Shown here: in pieces, positions 1 through 6,700 of the stretch
Layout: every line of letters starts with the position of its first letter
Numbering within the stretch: position 1 is the stretch's first letter
Assembly: GCA_965662885.1 (NCBI GenBank)
Contig: CBFIJI010000059.1
Span: 1 to 11,865 of the forward strand
Direction of reading: 5' to 3'
Source of the DNA: CBFIJI01 sp965662885
GTDB lineage: Bacteria; Bacteroidota; Bacteroidia; Flavobacteriales; Flavobacteriaceae
Length of the DNA: 11,865 nucleotides
Translations under genes and position numbers: made by a program
The notes under the pieces: generated by a model
Seen by the model: only the letters and a program-made list of their open reading frames with translations
Databases searched by the model: none
Told to the model about the DNA's origin: nothing

Positions 1-157
1 AATTCTTAAAACATTATAATGGTCACGACTAAACATTACAGATGAATTCTATAATTATAAAATCATAAAAAAAGGACTAAAACAACCTTTAATTCATTCG
101 TGAAGTCTTGTTTATCAATCATTTTTCAATTGATGTTTAAGAGGTAAAAAGTTTGAC
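1..157. other. Non-coding left edge upstream of the msrB pair
   Basis: No plausible gene is visible here. The stretch is very AT-rich with A runs around 66-73. It contains one copy of a 15-mer that recurs elsewhere in the window (57-71). A weak 5-bp inverted repeat, AAAGG at 71-75 and CCTTT at 86-90, is too short to call a terminator. The only promoter-like box lies at its right end, just before the first msrB. Confidence 0.5.
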
Positions 158-165
158 TAAATTTG
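158..165 (+). promoter_or_regulatory. Candidate -7 box of the msrB operon
   Basis: TAAATTTG matches the Bacteroidota primary sigma-factor -7 consensus TAnnTTTG. It sits 11 bases before the ATG at 177. No good TTG element is found about 19 bases upstream; the nearest TTG is at 130-132. If the box is real, the leader would be only about 5 bases long, and the in-frame TTG at 153 would lie outside the transcript. Confidence 0.35.
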
Positions 166-176
166 AAAAAAAAACT

Positions 177-662
177 ATGAAAAAAATTTATGTCTTCTTT
201 TTCATCTGCAGTTTAGTTAGCTGTAATGGAAAAGCACAGAAAAATCAGTCGAAAGAAAAAAAAACGTACGCTGTTGACAAAACAGATGCAGAATGGAAGG
301 AAGAACTTCCAGAAATGGCCTATTATGTGTTGCGACAAGCTGGAACAGAACGAGCCTTTTCAGGAGAATTAAATAAAAAATACGATCCAGGGGTTTATGT
401 ATGTGCCGCTTGTAAGACGCCGCTTTATAATTCAGAACACAAATATGATTCGCGATCGGGTTGGCCATCTTTTGATCGAGGTTTAGACAAAAATCTTGAG
501 TATGATGTCGATTATAAGTTAGGCTATGCAAGAACCGAGCTTAAATGCAATAGCTGTGGTGGACATCTAGGACATATGTTTACAGATGGCCCAAGAGCAA
601 CAACAGGCAAACGCCATTGCATTAATTCAGCTGCCTTAAATTTTATTCCTAAAGATGAGTAA
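177..662 (+). CDS. msrB: Peptide-methionine (R)-S-oxide reductase MsrB, predicted periplasmic lipoprotein
   Basis: This enzyme reduces methionine-R-sulfoxide in oxidised proteins back to methionine. The 161-residue product starts with a lipoprotein signal: K2K3, a hydrophobic stretch to residue 14, and a lipobox LVSC with the lipidated Cys at 16. The SelR/MsrB domain covers about 33-158. Zinc-ligand pairs are C76/C79 and C124/C127. Active-site histidines are H130/H133 (GGHLGHMF), and the catalytic Cys is C148 in RHCIN. The resolving Cys usual in the SGCGWPS motif is replaced by Ser94 (DSRSGWPSF), and no other free Cys remains in the mature protein. I chose the ATG at 177 over an in-frame TTG at 153 because it begins exactly at the signal peptide and follows a -7-like box. 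A GAGG at 141-144 does favour the TTG slightly. It overlaps the next msrB by 8 bp, so the two are probably translationally coupled. Family assignment is firm; the envelope location is a prediction. Confidence 0.9.
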   Translation: MKKIYVFFFICSLVSCNGKAQKNQSKEKKTYAVDKTDAEWKEELPEMAYYVLRQAGTERAFSGELNKKYDPGVYVCAACKTPLYNSEHKYDSRSGWPSFDRGLDKNLEYDVDYKLGYARTELKCNSCGGHLGHMFTDGPRATTGKRHCINSAALNFIPKDE

Positions 663-1062
663 AAAGGACTATCCCATCAACAAAAGTGACGCTGCGTGGA
701 AAGCACAGTTAACGGACGAAGAGTACCGAGTTTTAAGAGAAAAAGGTACCGAGTATCCTTTTACGGGAAAATACAACGATCACCGTGAAAAGGGGGTGTA
801 TACGTGTAAAGGTTGTGGTCAAGAGCTTTATCAATCAAAAAATAAATTTGATAGTGGTTGTGGCTGGCCTAGTTATGACAAAGCCGTTGATGGAAGCATT
901 GAATACGTTAAAGACGTTTCACACGGAATGATTCGAACGGAGATTGTTTGTTCTAATTGTGGAGGACACCAAGGACATGTTTTTGATGATGGCCCTACGG
1001 AGAGTGGAAAACGCTATTGTGTCAATGCAGCAAGTATTGATTTTATTCCTCAAAAAAAATAA
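655..1062 (+). CDS. msrB: Peptide-methionine (R)-S-oxide reductase MsrB, cytosolic
   Basis: This is a second MsrB of 135 residues with no signal peptide, so it probably repairs cytosolic proteins using thioredoxin. All key residues are present: zinc ligands C51/C54 and C99/C102, recycling Cys C69 in SGCGWPS, H105/H108 in GGHQGHVF, and catalytic C122 in RYCVN. The spacing of 53 residues between C69 and C122 fits the two-Cys MsrB type. It starts inside the end of the preceding msrB (8-bp overlap, different frame). The two proteins align over their full domains, including the shared N-terminal pattern of a DAxWK motif, a VLR motif and a GTE motif. This suggests a tandem duplication followed by specialisation, or an old paired arrangement. 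The family call is very secure. Confidence 0.95.
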   Translation: MSKKDYPINKSDAAWKAQLTDEEYRVLREKGTEYPFTGKYNDHREKGVYTCKGCGQELYQSKNKFDSGCGWPSYDKAVDGSIEYVKDVSHGMIRTEIVCSNCGGHQGHVFDDGPTESGKRYCVNAASIDFIPQKK

Positions 1063-1086
1063 GCTTATCAATTGTAAGTAGTTTCG

Positions 1087-1094
1087 TAAATTTG
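1087..1094 (+). promoter_or_regulatory. Candidate -7 box of lpdA
   Basis: TAAATTTG followed by C matches the Bacteroidota TAnnTTTG box. It lies 22 bases before the lpdA start, in the 54-bp gap after the second msrB. The -33 position (about 1064-1067) reads CTTA, a poor match to TTTG/TTG. lpdA may therefore be transcribed on its own as well as from the msrB promoter. Confidence 0.5.
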
Positions 1095-1116
1095 CCGAGA
1101 ATTTAAAAAGCATTTC

Positions 1117-2505
1117 ATGAAAGTATACGACATTATCGTTGTTGGAAGTGGCCCAGGAGGGTATGTTACTGCAATTCGAGCATCACAACTTGGATTTAAA
1201 ACCGCTATTGTTGAAAAAGAAAGTTTGGGAGGTGTCTGCCTTAATTGGGGATGTATCCCCACCAAAGCTCTTTTAAAATCAGCACAAGTTTTTGAATATT
1301 TAAAACATGCTGGAGATTATGGTTTAAAGGTCAAAGAATACGATAAGGACTTTGATGCCGTGGTTAACCGTAGTCGAAATGTGGCTGCTGGAATGAGTAA
1401 AGGGGTTCAATTTTTGATGAAAAAAAATAAAATTGATGTCTTAAGTGGTTTTGGAAAAATACTTCCTGGAAAAAAAGTAAGTGTAACCAGTAAGGACAAA
1501 ACAGAAGAATACAGTGCCCAACATATCATAATTTCTACAGGAGCACGTTCTAGAGAGCTTCCAAGCCTACCACAAGACGGTAAGAAAGTTATTGGCTACA
1601 GAGAAGCGATGACTTTACCTAAGCAACCCAAAAAGCTTATTGTTGTTGGATCGGGAGCAATAGGAATTGAATTTGCATATTTCTATAACGCTATGGGAAC
1701 TGAAGTAACCGTGGTTGAATATTTAGATCGTATTGTCCCTGTGGAAGATGAAGAAGTCTCCAAACAATTAGAACGAAGCTTTAAAAAGAGTGGTATCACC
1801 ATTATGACCAAAGCAGAGGTAACAGCTGTTGATACAAAAGGTAAGGGCGTTATTGCATCCATAAAAACAGCCAAAGGAACAGAAAAACTTGAAGCTGATA
1901 TTGTTCTCTCTGCAGTAGGAATCAAAACCAATATTGAAAATATAGGACTGGAAGAAGTAGGCATTGCTGTTGACCGAGATAAGATTATGGTCAATGACTT
2001 TTACCAAACCAACATGCCAGGATATTATGCTATCGGTGATGTCACTTCTGGTCAAGCTTTGGCCCACGTGGCCTCAGCGGAAGGAATTCTCTGTGTTGAA
2101 AAAATTGCAGGACATAATGTTGAACCTTTAGACTACGGTAACATTCCAGGATGTACGTACTGTTTTCCAGAAGTAGCTTCCGTTGGACTAACAGAGGCAC
2201 AAGCCAAAGAAAAAGGATTTGATATTAAAGTTGGTAAATTTCCTTTTTCTGCTTCAGGAAAAGCGCAAGCGGGTGGAAATTCCGAAGGTTTTGTTAAAGT
2301 AATCTTTGATGCAAAATATGGAGAATGGTTAGGATGTCACATGATCGGTGTTGGTGTTACGGACATGATTGCGGAAGCAGTTTTGGGTCGAAAACTAGAA
2401 ACGACTGGGCACGAAGTCTTAAAAGCAGTTCACCCTCACCCAACAATGAGTGAAGCGGTTATGGAAGCTGTTGCTGATGCCTATGATGAAGTCATTCATC
2501 TCTAA
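1117..2505 (+). CDS. lpdA: Dihydrolipoamide dehydrogenase (E3)
   Basis: This is the FAD-dependent E3 subunit shared by the pyruvate and 2-oxoglutarate dehydrogenase complexes. It reoxidises dihydrolipoyl groups and makes NADH in the cytosol. At 462 residues it has the usual family length. The N-terminal FAD fold has GSGPGG at 10-15 and an acidic E33. The redox disulfide is C41/C46 within GGVCLNWGCIPTK. An STGAR motif is at 140-144, and the NAD-binding fold has GSGAIGIEF at 178-186 with E201 after it, which is typical of NAD rather than NADP specificity. The second FAD contact is AIGD at 305-308. The C-terminal dimerisation domain carries the catalytic pair H441/E446 in HPHPTMSE. The gene is not next to E1 or E2 genes. 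It ends 8 bp from the converging aroQ with no visible terminator in the gap. Confidence 0.96.
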   Translation: MKVYDIIVVGSGPGGYVTAIRASQLGFKTAIVEKESLGGVCLNWGCIPTKALLKSAQVFEYLKHAGDYGLKVKEYDKDFDAVVNRSRNVAAGMSKGVQFLMKKNKIDVLSGFGKILPGKKVSVTSKDKTEEYSAQHIIISTGARSRELPSLPQDGKKVIGYREAMTLPKQPKKLIVVGSGAIGIEFAYFYNAMGTEVTVVEYLDRIVPVEDEEVSKQLERSFKKSGITIMTKAEVTAVDTKGKGVIASIKTAKGTEKLEADIVLSAVGIKTNIENIGLEEVGIAVDRDKIMVNDFYQTNMPGYYAIGDVTSGQALAHVASAEGILCVEKIAGHNVEPLDYGNIPGCTYCFPEVASVGLTEAQAKEKGFDIKVGKFPFSASGKAQAGGNSEGFVKVIFDAKYGEWLGCHMIGVGVTDMIAEAVLGRKLETTGHEVLKAVHPHPTMSEAVMEAVADAYDEVIHL

Positions 2506-2513
2506 ACTCCCTA

Positions 2514-2927
2514 TTAAAGAAAACTCTCTACCCCCAAGCGGTAACTATCCATGCCAAAGCCAATGATTAAACCTTTGGCAACGGGGGTAATGTAGGAGGT
2601 GTGACGAAAATCTTCACGTGCAAAAGTGTTGGAAATATGAATTTCTATCACTGCAGTATCAATAGCTTTGATTGCATCGCCAATTGCGATGGAGCTGTGC
2701 GTGTAGGCCCCTGCGTTAAGTAAGATTCCATCGGACTGAAACCCAACCTCATGTAAGCGATTAATCAGTTCCCCTTCAACATTGGACTGAAAATAATCAA
2801 AGGAAACTTTTGGAAATTGTTCTTTTAAGTCGTTTAAATAGGCTTCAAAAGATTGGCTTCCGTATATCCCAGGCTCTCTAGTTCCCAACAAATTGAGATT
2901 GGGACCATTGATGATGCTAATTTTCAT
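2514..2927 (-). CDS. aroQ: Type II 3-dehydroquinate dehydratase
   Basis: This enzyme converts 3-dehydroquinate to 3-dehydroshikimate, the third step of the shikimate pathway to aromatic amino acids. The protein has 137 residues, slightly shorter than the 145-150 common for this family of small flavodoxin-like dodecamers. Near the N-terminus is NGPNLNLLGTREP (7-19), with R17 and the catalytic Tyr22 on the flexible lid. E51 lies in the SNVEGE motif, and the substrate loop is LNAGAYTH (70-77). The general acid His is H97 in EIHISN, followed by REDFRH (104-109). The start codon is ATG, and I saw no convincing -7 box in front of it. The gene is convergent with lpdA (8-bp gap) and divergent from the GH3 gene. 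Confidence 0.95.
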   Translation of the reverse strand: MKISIINGPNLNLLGTREPGIYGSQSFEAYLNDLKEQFPKVSFDYFQSNVEGELINRLHEVGFQSDGILLNAGAYTHSSIAIGDAIKAIDTAVIEIHISNTFAREDFRHTSYITPVAKGLIIGFGMDSYRLGVESFL

Positions 2928-3111
2928 CGGTTAAATTTTTTATAAAAATAGTATATTTTGTTTTGAGCTATTGTTTCATCGAAAGATAAGATTGGAAAAC
3001 ACTTTAATATTCTAACAATTTTTATTCAAAAACTCTTTAAATGTCCTAATTTAGAGTATTAATAAATTGAAATATTTCTATTTAGTTGATCCATAAAATC
3101 ATAAAAATCTG
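2928..3111. other. Divergent AT-rich spacer between aroQ and the GH3 gene
   Basis: These 184 bases must hold the aroQ promoter on the minus strand and probably that of GH3-xerD on the plus strand. No box fully matches TAnnTTTG. The nearest on the plus strand are TAATTTAG at about 3047-3054 (one mismatch) and a TATATTTTG-like stretch near 2952-2960 with one extra base. A copy of the 15-mer repeat ends 4 bases before the GH3 ATG. No small ORF or hairpin terminator stands out. Confidence 0.4.
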
Positions 3112-5061
3112 ATGAAAAAAGTTCTTAAAATAATCGGCTATATTCTCATTGCCGTCGTAACCCTATTGCTGCTTATTTATCTCTTTTTATATATAAAATG
3201 GAATAAAATATCCAAAGAAAATTTATCCTTACTAGGCCAAGAAGCCCCAACCTTATCTATCGATTCAATAACATTTCGAGATTTAAATAAAAACGGAACC
3301 TTGGATATCTATGAGGATAAAACGGCCCAACTGGAGGACCGTGTTACTGATTTACTCTCACAAATGACTCTTGAAGAAAAGGCAGGAAGCATGTTTATTA
3401 CCATGATCGGAATGAATACGGATGGATCAATTAGTGAACAACCTTCTGCCAGTAACCCATTTTCACTTTTTTTAGACAGCAATAGTACCCTACTGGCAAA
3501 AAAGAAAATGAATCATTTTAATATCATTCAATCTACAACAGCGGAAGGGATGGCTACATGGTATAATCGAATTCAAAAATTAGCAGAACGAACACGCTTG
3601 GGAATTCCAGTAACCTTAGCAACAGACCCTAGACATGCAGCAACCGATAATATAGGGGCTAGTATTCCTACACCTTTCTTTTCAAAATGGCCAAGTGCAT
3701 TGGGACTCGCTGCTTCACGAGACACGCTTTTAGTTCAGAACTTTGGGGATATTGCTCGGCAAGAATATCTTGCCTTGGGCATTCGCCTTTCCCTCTCCCC
3801 TATGGCCGACTTAGCTACTGAACCCCGATGGGGAAGATCAAATGGAACATTTGGTGAAGATGCCGTTTGGAGTGCAGCGTTCACCAAAGCCTACATCAAT
3901 GGATTTCAAGGGGACTCCTTATCATCAAAAAGTGTGGCGACAATGACCAAACATTTTTCTGGTGGAGGCCCACAAAAAGACGGAGAAGATGCTCACTTTC
4001 CTTATGGAAAAGACCAAGCCTATCCAGGAGATAATTTTGACTATCACTTAATTCCCTTTACAGAGGGTGCTTTCCCCGCTAAAACAGCTCAAATTATGCC
4101 CTATTATGGCGTCCCAGTAGGTCAAACCAGCGAAGAAGTTGGCTTTGGATATAACAAAGAGATTATAACCGGTCTACTCAGAGAAACGTATGGGTTTGAG
4201 GGAGTTGTTTGTACTGACTGGGGGTTGGTTTCTGGAAATTTTGTAAAACCGGCTGCAGCTTTTGGAGTTGAGGAATTATCAGAAATTGAACGTGTTCAAA
4301 AGATTTTAGATGCAGGAAATGATATGTTCGGTGGAGAGGCTAATCCCCAATGGATTATTGATCTCGTTAAAAGCGGTAAAATTAGCGAAGCCCGTTTGGA
4401 TGAATCGTTACGAAGAATTATGCGTGATAAATTTAAATTAGGACTTTTTGATCAACCTTATGTTTCTATGGATGGCTTGTCTATAATTGGAAATCCAGAT
4501 TTTATAAAGGCAGGGGAAGAAGCACAACGAAAATCAATGGTATTGCTAAAAAATGAAAACCAATTGTTACCCCTTAAAAAGGAAACTTTAATTTATGTTG
4601 AAGGCCTAGATAAAGAGTTGGCGAAAAGCTTTGGAACGCTTGTAAATAGGCCAGAGAAAGCGGATGTGATTTTACTTCAACTGGAAGAACCCTTCGACAA
4701 AAGGAACGATTATTTATTGGAACGTTTCTTTAGACAAGGGAGACTTTATTATACAGATAAAGAAAAAGAAACCTATTTAAATATTATCCGCAAAAAGCCA
4801 ACAGTAAGCATTATTAACTTTTCAAGGCCTCCCGTAATTCCAGAAGTTACTGCTGCATCGTCAGCACTTATTGCTTCTTTTGAGTCAGATGAAAAAATTA
4901 TTTTTGAATTGATTTATGGTCATTTCAACCCATCGGGGAAATTACCCATCGAAATGCCCTCAAGTAAAGAAGCCGTAGAAAATCAATTGGAAGATGTTCC
5001 TTATGATTCTAAGGACCCTTTATTTCCTTTTGGTTGGGGATTAAATTATAGTCAAAAATAA
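3112..5061 (+). CDS. Membrane-anchored glycoside hydrolase family 3 protein (beta-glycosidase-like)
   Basis: This 649-residue protein is probably an exo-acting beta-glycosidase; the substrate cannot be read from sequence. Residues 7-28 form a long hydrophobic segment after K2K3 with no lipobox or clear cleavage site, so it looks like an inner-membrane anchor with the enzyme facing the periplasm. An EF-hand-like loop follows at 57-68 (D57, N59, N61, G62, D65, E68). The GH3 N-terminal barrel spans about 75-445. It includes DPRH (172-175), EPRWGRSNGTFGED (237-250), the substrate-binding KHF (280-282) followed by GGGPQKDGED (284-293), and the nucleophile D369 in CTDWG. The GH3 C-terminal domain runs from about 470 and includes SGKLPIEMP (608-616). 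The acid/base Glu is not certain; E525, E526 and E537 are candidates. There is no fibronectin-type tail. xerD follows after 10 bp. No SusC/SusD genes are nearby, so this is not part of a visible polysaccharide utilisation locus. Confidence 0.87.
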   Translation: MKKVLKIIGYILIAVVTLLLLIYLFLYIKWNKISKENLSLLGQEAPTLSIDSITFRDLNKNGTLDIYEDKTAQLEDRVTDLLSQMTLEEKAGSMFITMIGMNTDGSISEQPSASNPFSLFLDSNSTLLAKKKMNHFNIIQSTTAEGMATWYNRIQKLAERTRLGIPVTLATDPRHAATDNIGASIPTPFFSKWPSALGLAASRDTLLVQNFGDIARQEYLALGIRLSLSPMADLATEPRWGRSNGTFGEDAVWSAAFTKAYINGFQGDSLSSKSVATMTKHFSGGGPQKDGEDAHFPYGKDQAYPGDNFDYHLIPFTEGAFPAKTAQIMPYYGVPVGQTSEEVGFGYNKEIITGLLRETYGFEGVVCTDWGLVSGNFVKPAAAFGVEELSEIERVQKILDAGNDMFGGEANPQWIIDLVKSGKISEARLDESLRRIMRDKFKLGLFDQPYVSMDGLSIIGNPDFIKAGEEAQRKSMVLLKNENQLLPLKKETLIYVEGLDKELAKSFGTLVNRPEKADVILLQLEEPFDKRNDYLLERFFRQGRLYYTDKEKETYLNIIRKKPTVSIINFSRPPVIPEVTAASSALIASFESDEKIIFELIYGHFNPSGKLPIEMPSSKEAVENQLEDVPYDSKDPLFPFGWGLNYSQK

Positions 5062-5071
5062 TATTACAGTA

Positions 5072-5968
5072 TTGAAATGGAATAACGCCATATCGGATTT
5101 CCAAACATATCTCAACATAGAACGTGGGCTTTCTGAAAATTCTGTAACGAGTTATGTTATGGATATTCACGCCTTATACGACTTTATAAGTAAAAATAAT
5201 ATTGAAGTGTCACCAATCGACTGTGACAGCAATACAGTTCAGCAGTTTATTTATGAGCAGGCCAAAGTATTATCTCCTCAATCACAAGCGAGAAGGTTGT
5301 CAGGGTTAAAGAGTTTTTTTAATTATTTGATTTTTGAATCGTATCGAAAAAACAATCCCATTGATTTGATTGCGGCCCCAAAAATAGGTAAAAAGCTTCC
5401 AGACACATTGAATATAGAAGAAATAGAAACGCTTTTAGCCCATATCGACTTAAGCCACCCACAAGGCCATCGTAATCGCGCCATTATTGAAACGCTCTAT
5501 GGTAGTGGTCTTCGGGTAAGTGAATTGGTTCAATTAAGTCTTTCCAATATTTTTTTTAAAGAAAAATTAATGCGTATTAAAGGGAAAGGAGATAAACAAC
5601 GTCTTGTTCCCATTGGGGATTATACTGAAAAATATTTGAAAATTTATATCAATGAATCGCGTCCCCTTCAAAAAATAAATACAAAAAGTCAAGATATTGT
5701 TTTTTTGAACCGTAATGGAAATCAATTAACACGAACAATGGTTTTTACCATGGTAAAGCAACTTGGAATAAAAGCTAATATTCAAAAGCAAATCAGCCCC
5801 CATACTTTTAGACATTCATTTGCTACTCATTTATTGAAAAATGGTGCAGATCTAAGAGCAATTCAGCTCCTTATGGGACATGAAAGCATAACGACAACGG
5901 AGATTTATACCCATTTAGATACCAAACATTTAAGAAATGTTTTGGAGCATTTTCATCCAAGAAATTAA
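5072..5968 (+). CDS. xerD: Tyrosine recombinase XerD
   Basis: XerD acts with or like XerC at dif sites to resolve chromosome dimers before division, probably coordinated by FtsK. At 298 residues it has standard length. The N-terminal SAM-like core-binding domain (about 5-88) is followed by the catalytic domain (about 108-290). All catalytic residues are visible: R148 (GLRVSEL), K172 (GKGDKQR), H244 and R247 (SPHTFRHSFATHLL), H270 (LMGHESI) and the nucleophile Y279 (TEIYTH). I used a TTG start because the resulting N-terminus (MKWNNAISDFQTYL) is where Xer proteins normally begin, and the next in-frame Met is at residue 30. The 10-bp gap after the GH3 gene suggests cotranscription. Its intact residues and lack of nearby attachment-like repeats or cargo argue for a housekeeping Xer, not a mobile-element integrase. 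Confidence 0.93.
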   Translation: MKWNNAISDFQTYLNIERGLSENSVTSYVMDIHALYDFISKNNIEVSPIDCDSNTVQQFIYEQAKVLSPQSQARRLSGLKSFFNYLIFESYRKNNPIDLIAAPKIGKKLPDTLNIEEIETLLAHIDLSHPQGHRNRAIIETLYGSGLRVSELVQLSLSNIFFKEKLMRIKGKGDKQRLVPIGDYTEKYLKIYINESRPLQKINTKSQDIVFLNRNGNQLTRTMVFTMVKQLGIKANIQKQISPHTFRHSFATHLLKNGADLRAIQLLMGHESITTTEIYTHLDTKHLRNVLEHFHPRN

Positions 5969-5979
5969 CAAGGTGGGGC

Positions 5980-6681
5980 TTACTTAGTAATCAAACGAAA
6001 ACCTTCTCCGTGAATGTTTAAAATTTGAACATTTTCATCTTTACTTAAATATTTACGAAGTTTCGCAATGTAAACATCCATACTTCTAGAGGTAAAGTAA
6101 TTGTCATCACGCCAAATTTTATTTAAAGCCAAATCACGAGAAAGCAGATCGTTGATATGAAGAACCAACAAACGCAATAAATGATTTTCTTTAGGAGACA
6201 ATTTTACAGGTTCTTCTTGTTTAAATTTTAAAAATCGGAGTTTTGAATTGAAGGAAAAATTTCCAAAGCTAAATTCAAACATGTCTGATTCCGGTGATTT
6301 TGTAATTGTTTTTCTGTTTAAAATTGCTTTTATTTTTGCCAATAAAACATCTGAGTCAAAAGGTTTGGTTAAATAATCATCTGCACCCACTTTAAACCCT
6401 TTTAACATATCTTCTTTTAAGTTTTTTGCAGTTAAAAAGATAATGGGTATTTGGTCGTTTTTTTCGCGTATTTCTTTGGCTAAAGTAAAGCCATCTTTAT
6501 AGGGCATCATGACATCTAAAATACAAAGATCATGATCTGCCTTTTTGAATTTTTCAAAACCTTCAATTCCATTTTTAGCTAATGTAATTTCATAGTCATT
6601 TAAAGAAAGGTAATCTTTTAGGATACTTCCAAAATTTGGATCATCCTCTACTAATAATATTTTTTTATTTGAAAATTTCAT
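5980..6681 (-). CDS. OmpR-family response regulator (RprY-like)
   Basis: This is a DNA-binding response regulator of 233 residues, the partner of the histidine kinase encoded 19 bp upstream. The receiver domain (about 6-120) has the acidic pair D13/D14, phosphoacceptor D56 in LDVMMP, T84 and K106 in LTKPF. A winged-helix output domain (about 135-231) follows, with the recognition-helix region in SRSMDVYIAKLRKYL and a C-terminal HGEGFRL motif typical of the OmpR/PhoB type. The architecture and pairing resemble Bacteroides RprY with its kinase RprX, but that identity is inference. The start is ATG. The gene ends 11 bp from xerD in a convergent arrangement. No separate promoter is seen in the gap after the kinase, so both are probably made from one transcript. 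Confidence 0.93.
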   Translation of the reverse strand: MKFSNKKILLVEDDPNFGSILKDYLSLNDYEITLAKNGIEGFEKFKKADHDLCILDVMMPYKDGFTLAKEIREKNDQIPIIFLTAKNLKEDMLKGFKVGADDYLTKPFDSDVLLAKIKAILNRKTITKSPESDMFEFSFGNFSFNSKLRFLKFKQEEPVKLSPKENHLLRLLVLHINDLLSRDLALNKIWRDDNYFTSRSMDVYIAKLRKYLSKDENVQILNIHGEGFRLITK

Positions 6682-6700
6682 AAAATCATTTTAAATTTAA

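Noticed and set aside
71..90. Short inverted repeat AAAGG/CCTTT with A/T runs as a terminator
   Set aside because: The stem has only five mostly A-T pairs. Its T-run faces the minus strand, where no gene ends here.
153..176. Eight-residue N-terminal extension of the first MsrB from TTG
   Set aside because: It precedes a complete lipoprotein signal starting at the ATG, and it overlaps the likely -7 box. The upstream GAGG is a weak counter-argument in a group that rarely uses Shine-Dalgarno sites.
217..531. Antisense open frame over the first msrB
   Set aside because: It is an opposite-strand shadow of a well-supported gene, with no recognisable protein features. The same holds for antisense frames over lpdA (1683-2067), the kinase (6827-7127), coaE (8753-9052) and recN (10940-11312).
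1059..1068. Palindrome ATAAGCTTAT after the second msrB
   Set aside because: It is short and AT-rich, overlaps the stop codon and has no T-run after it; likely chance.
2506..2513. Bidirectional terminator between lpdA and aroQ
   Set aside because: The gap is only 8 bp and contains no inverted repeat.
5072..5968. Tyrosine recombinase as sign of an integrated element
   Set aside because: Its length and residues fit housekeeping XerD. There is no tRNA, flanking repeat or cargo, and the surrounding genes are core genes.
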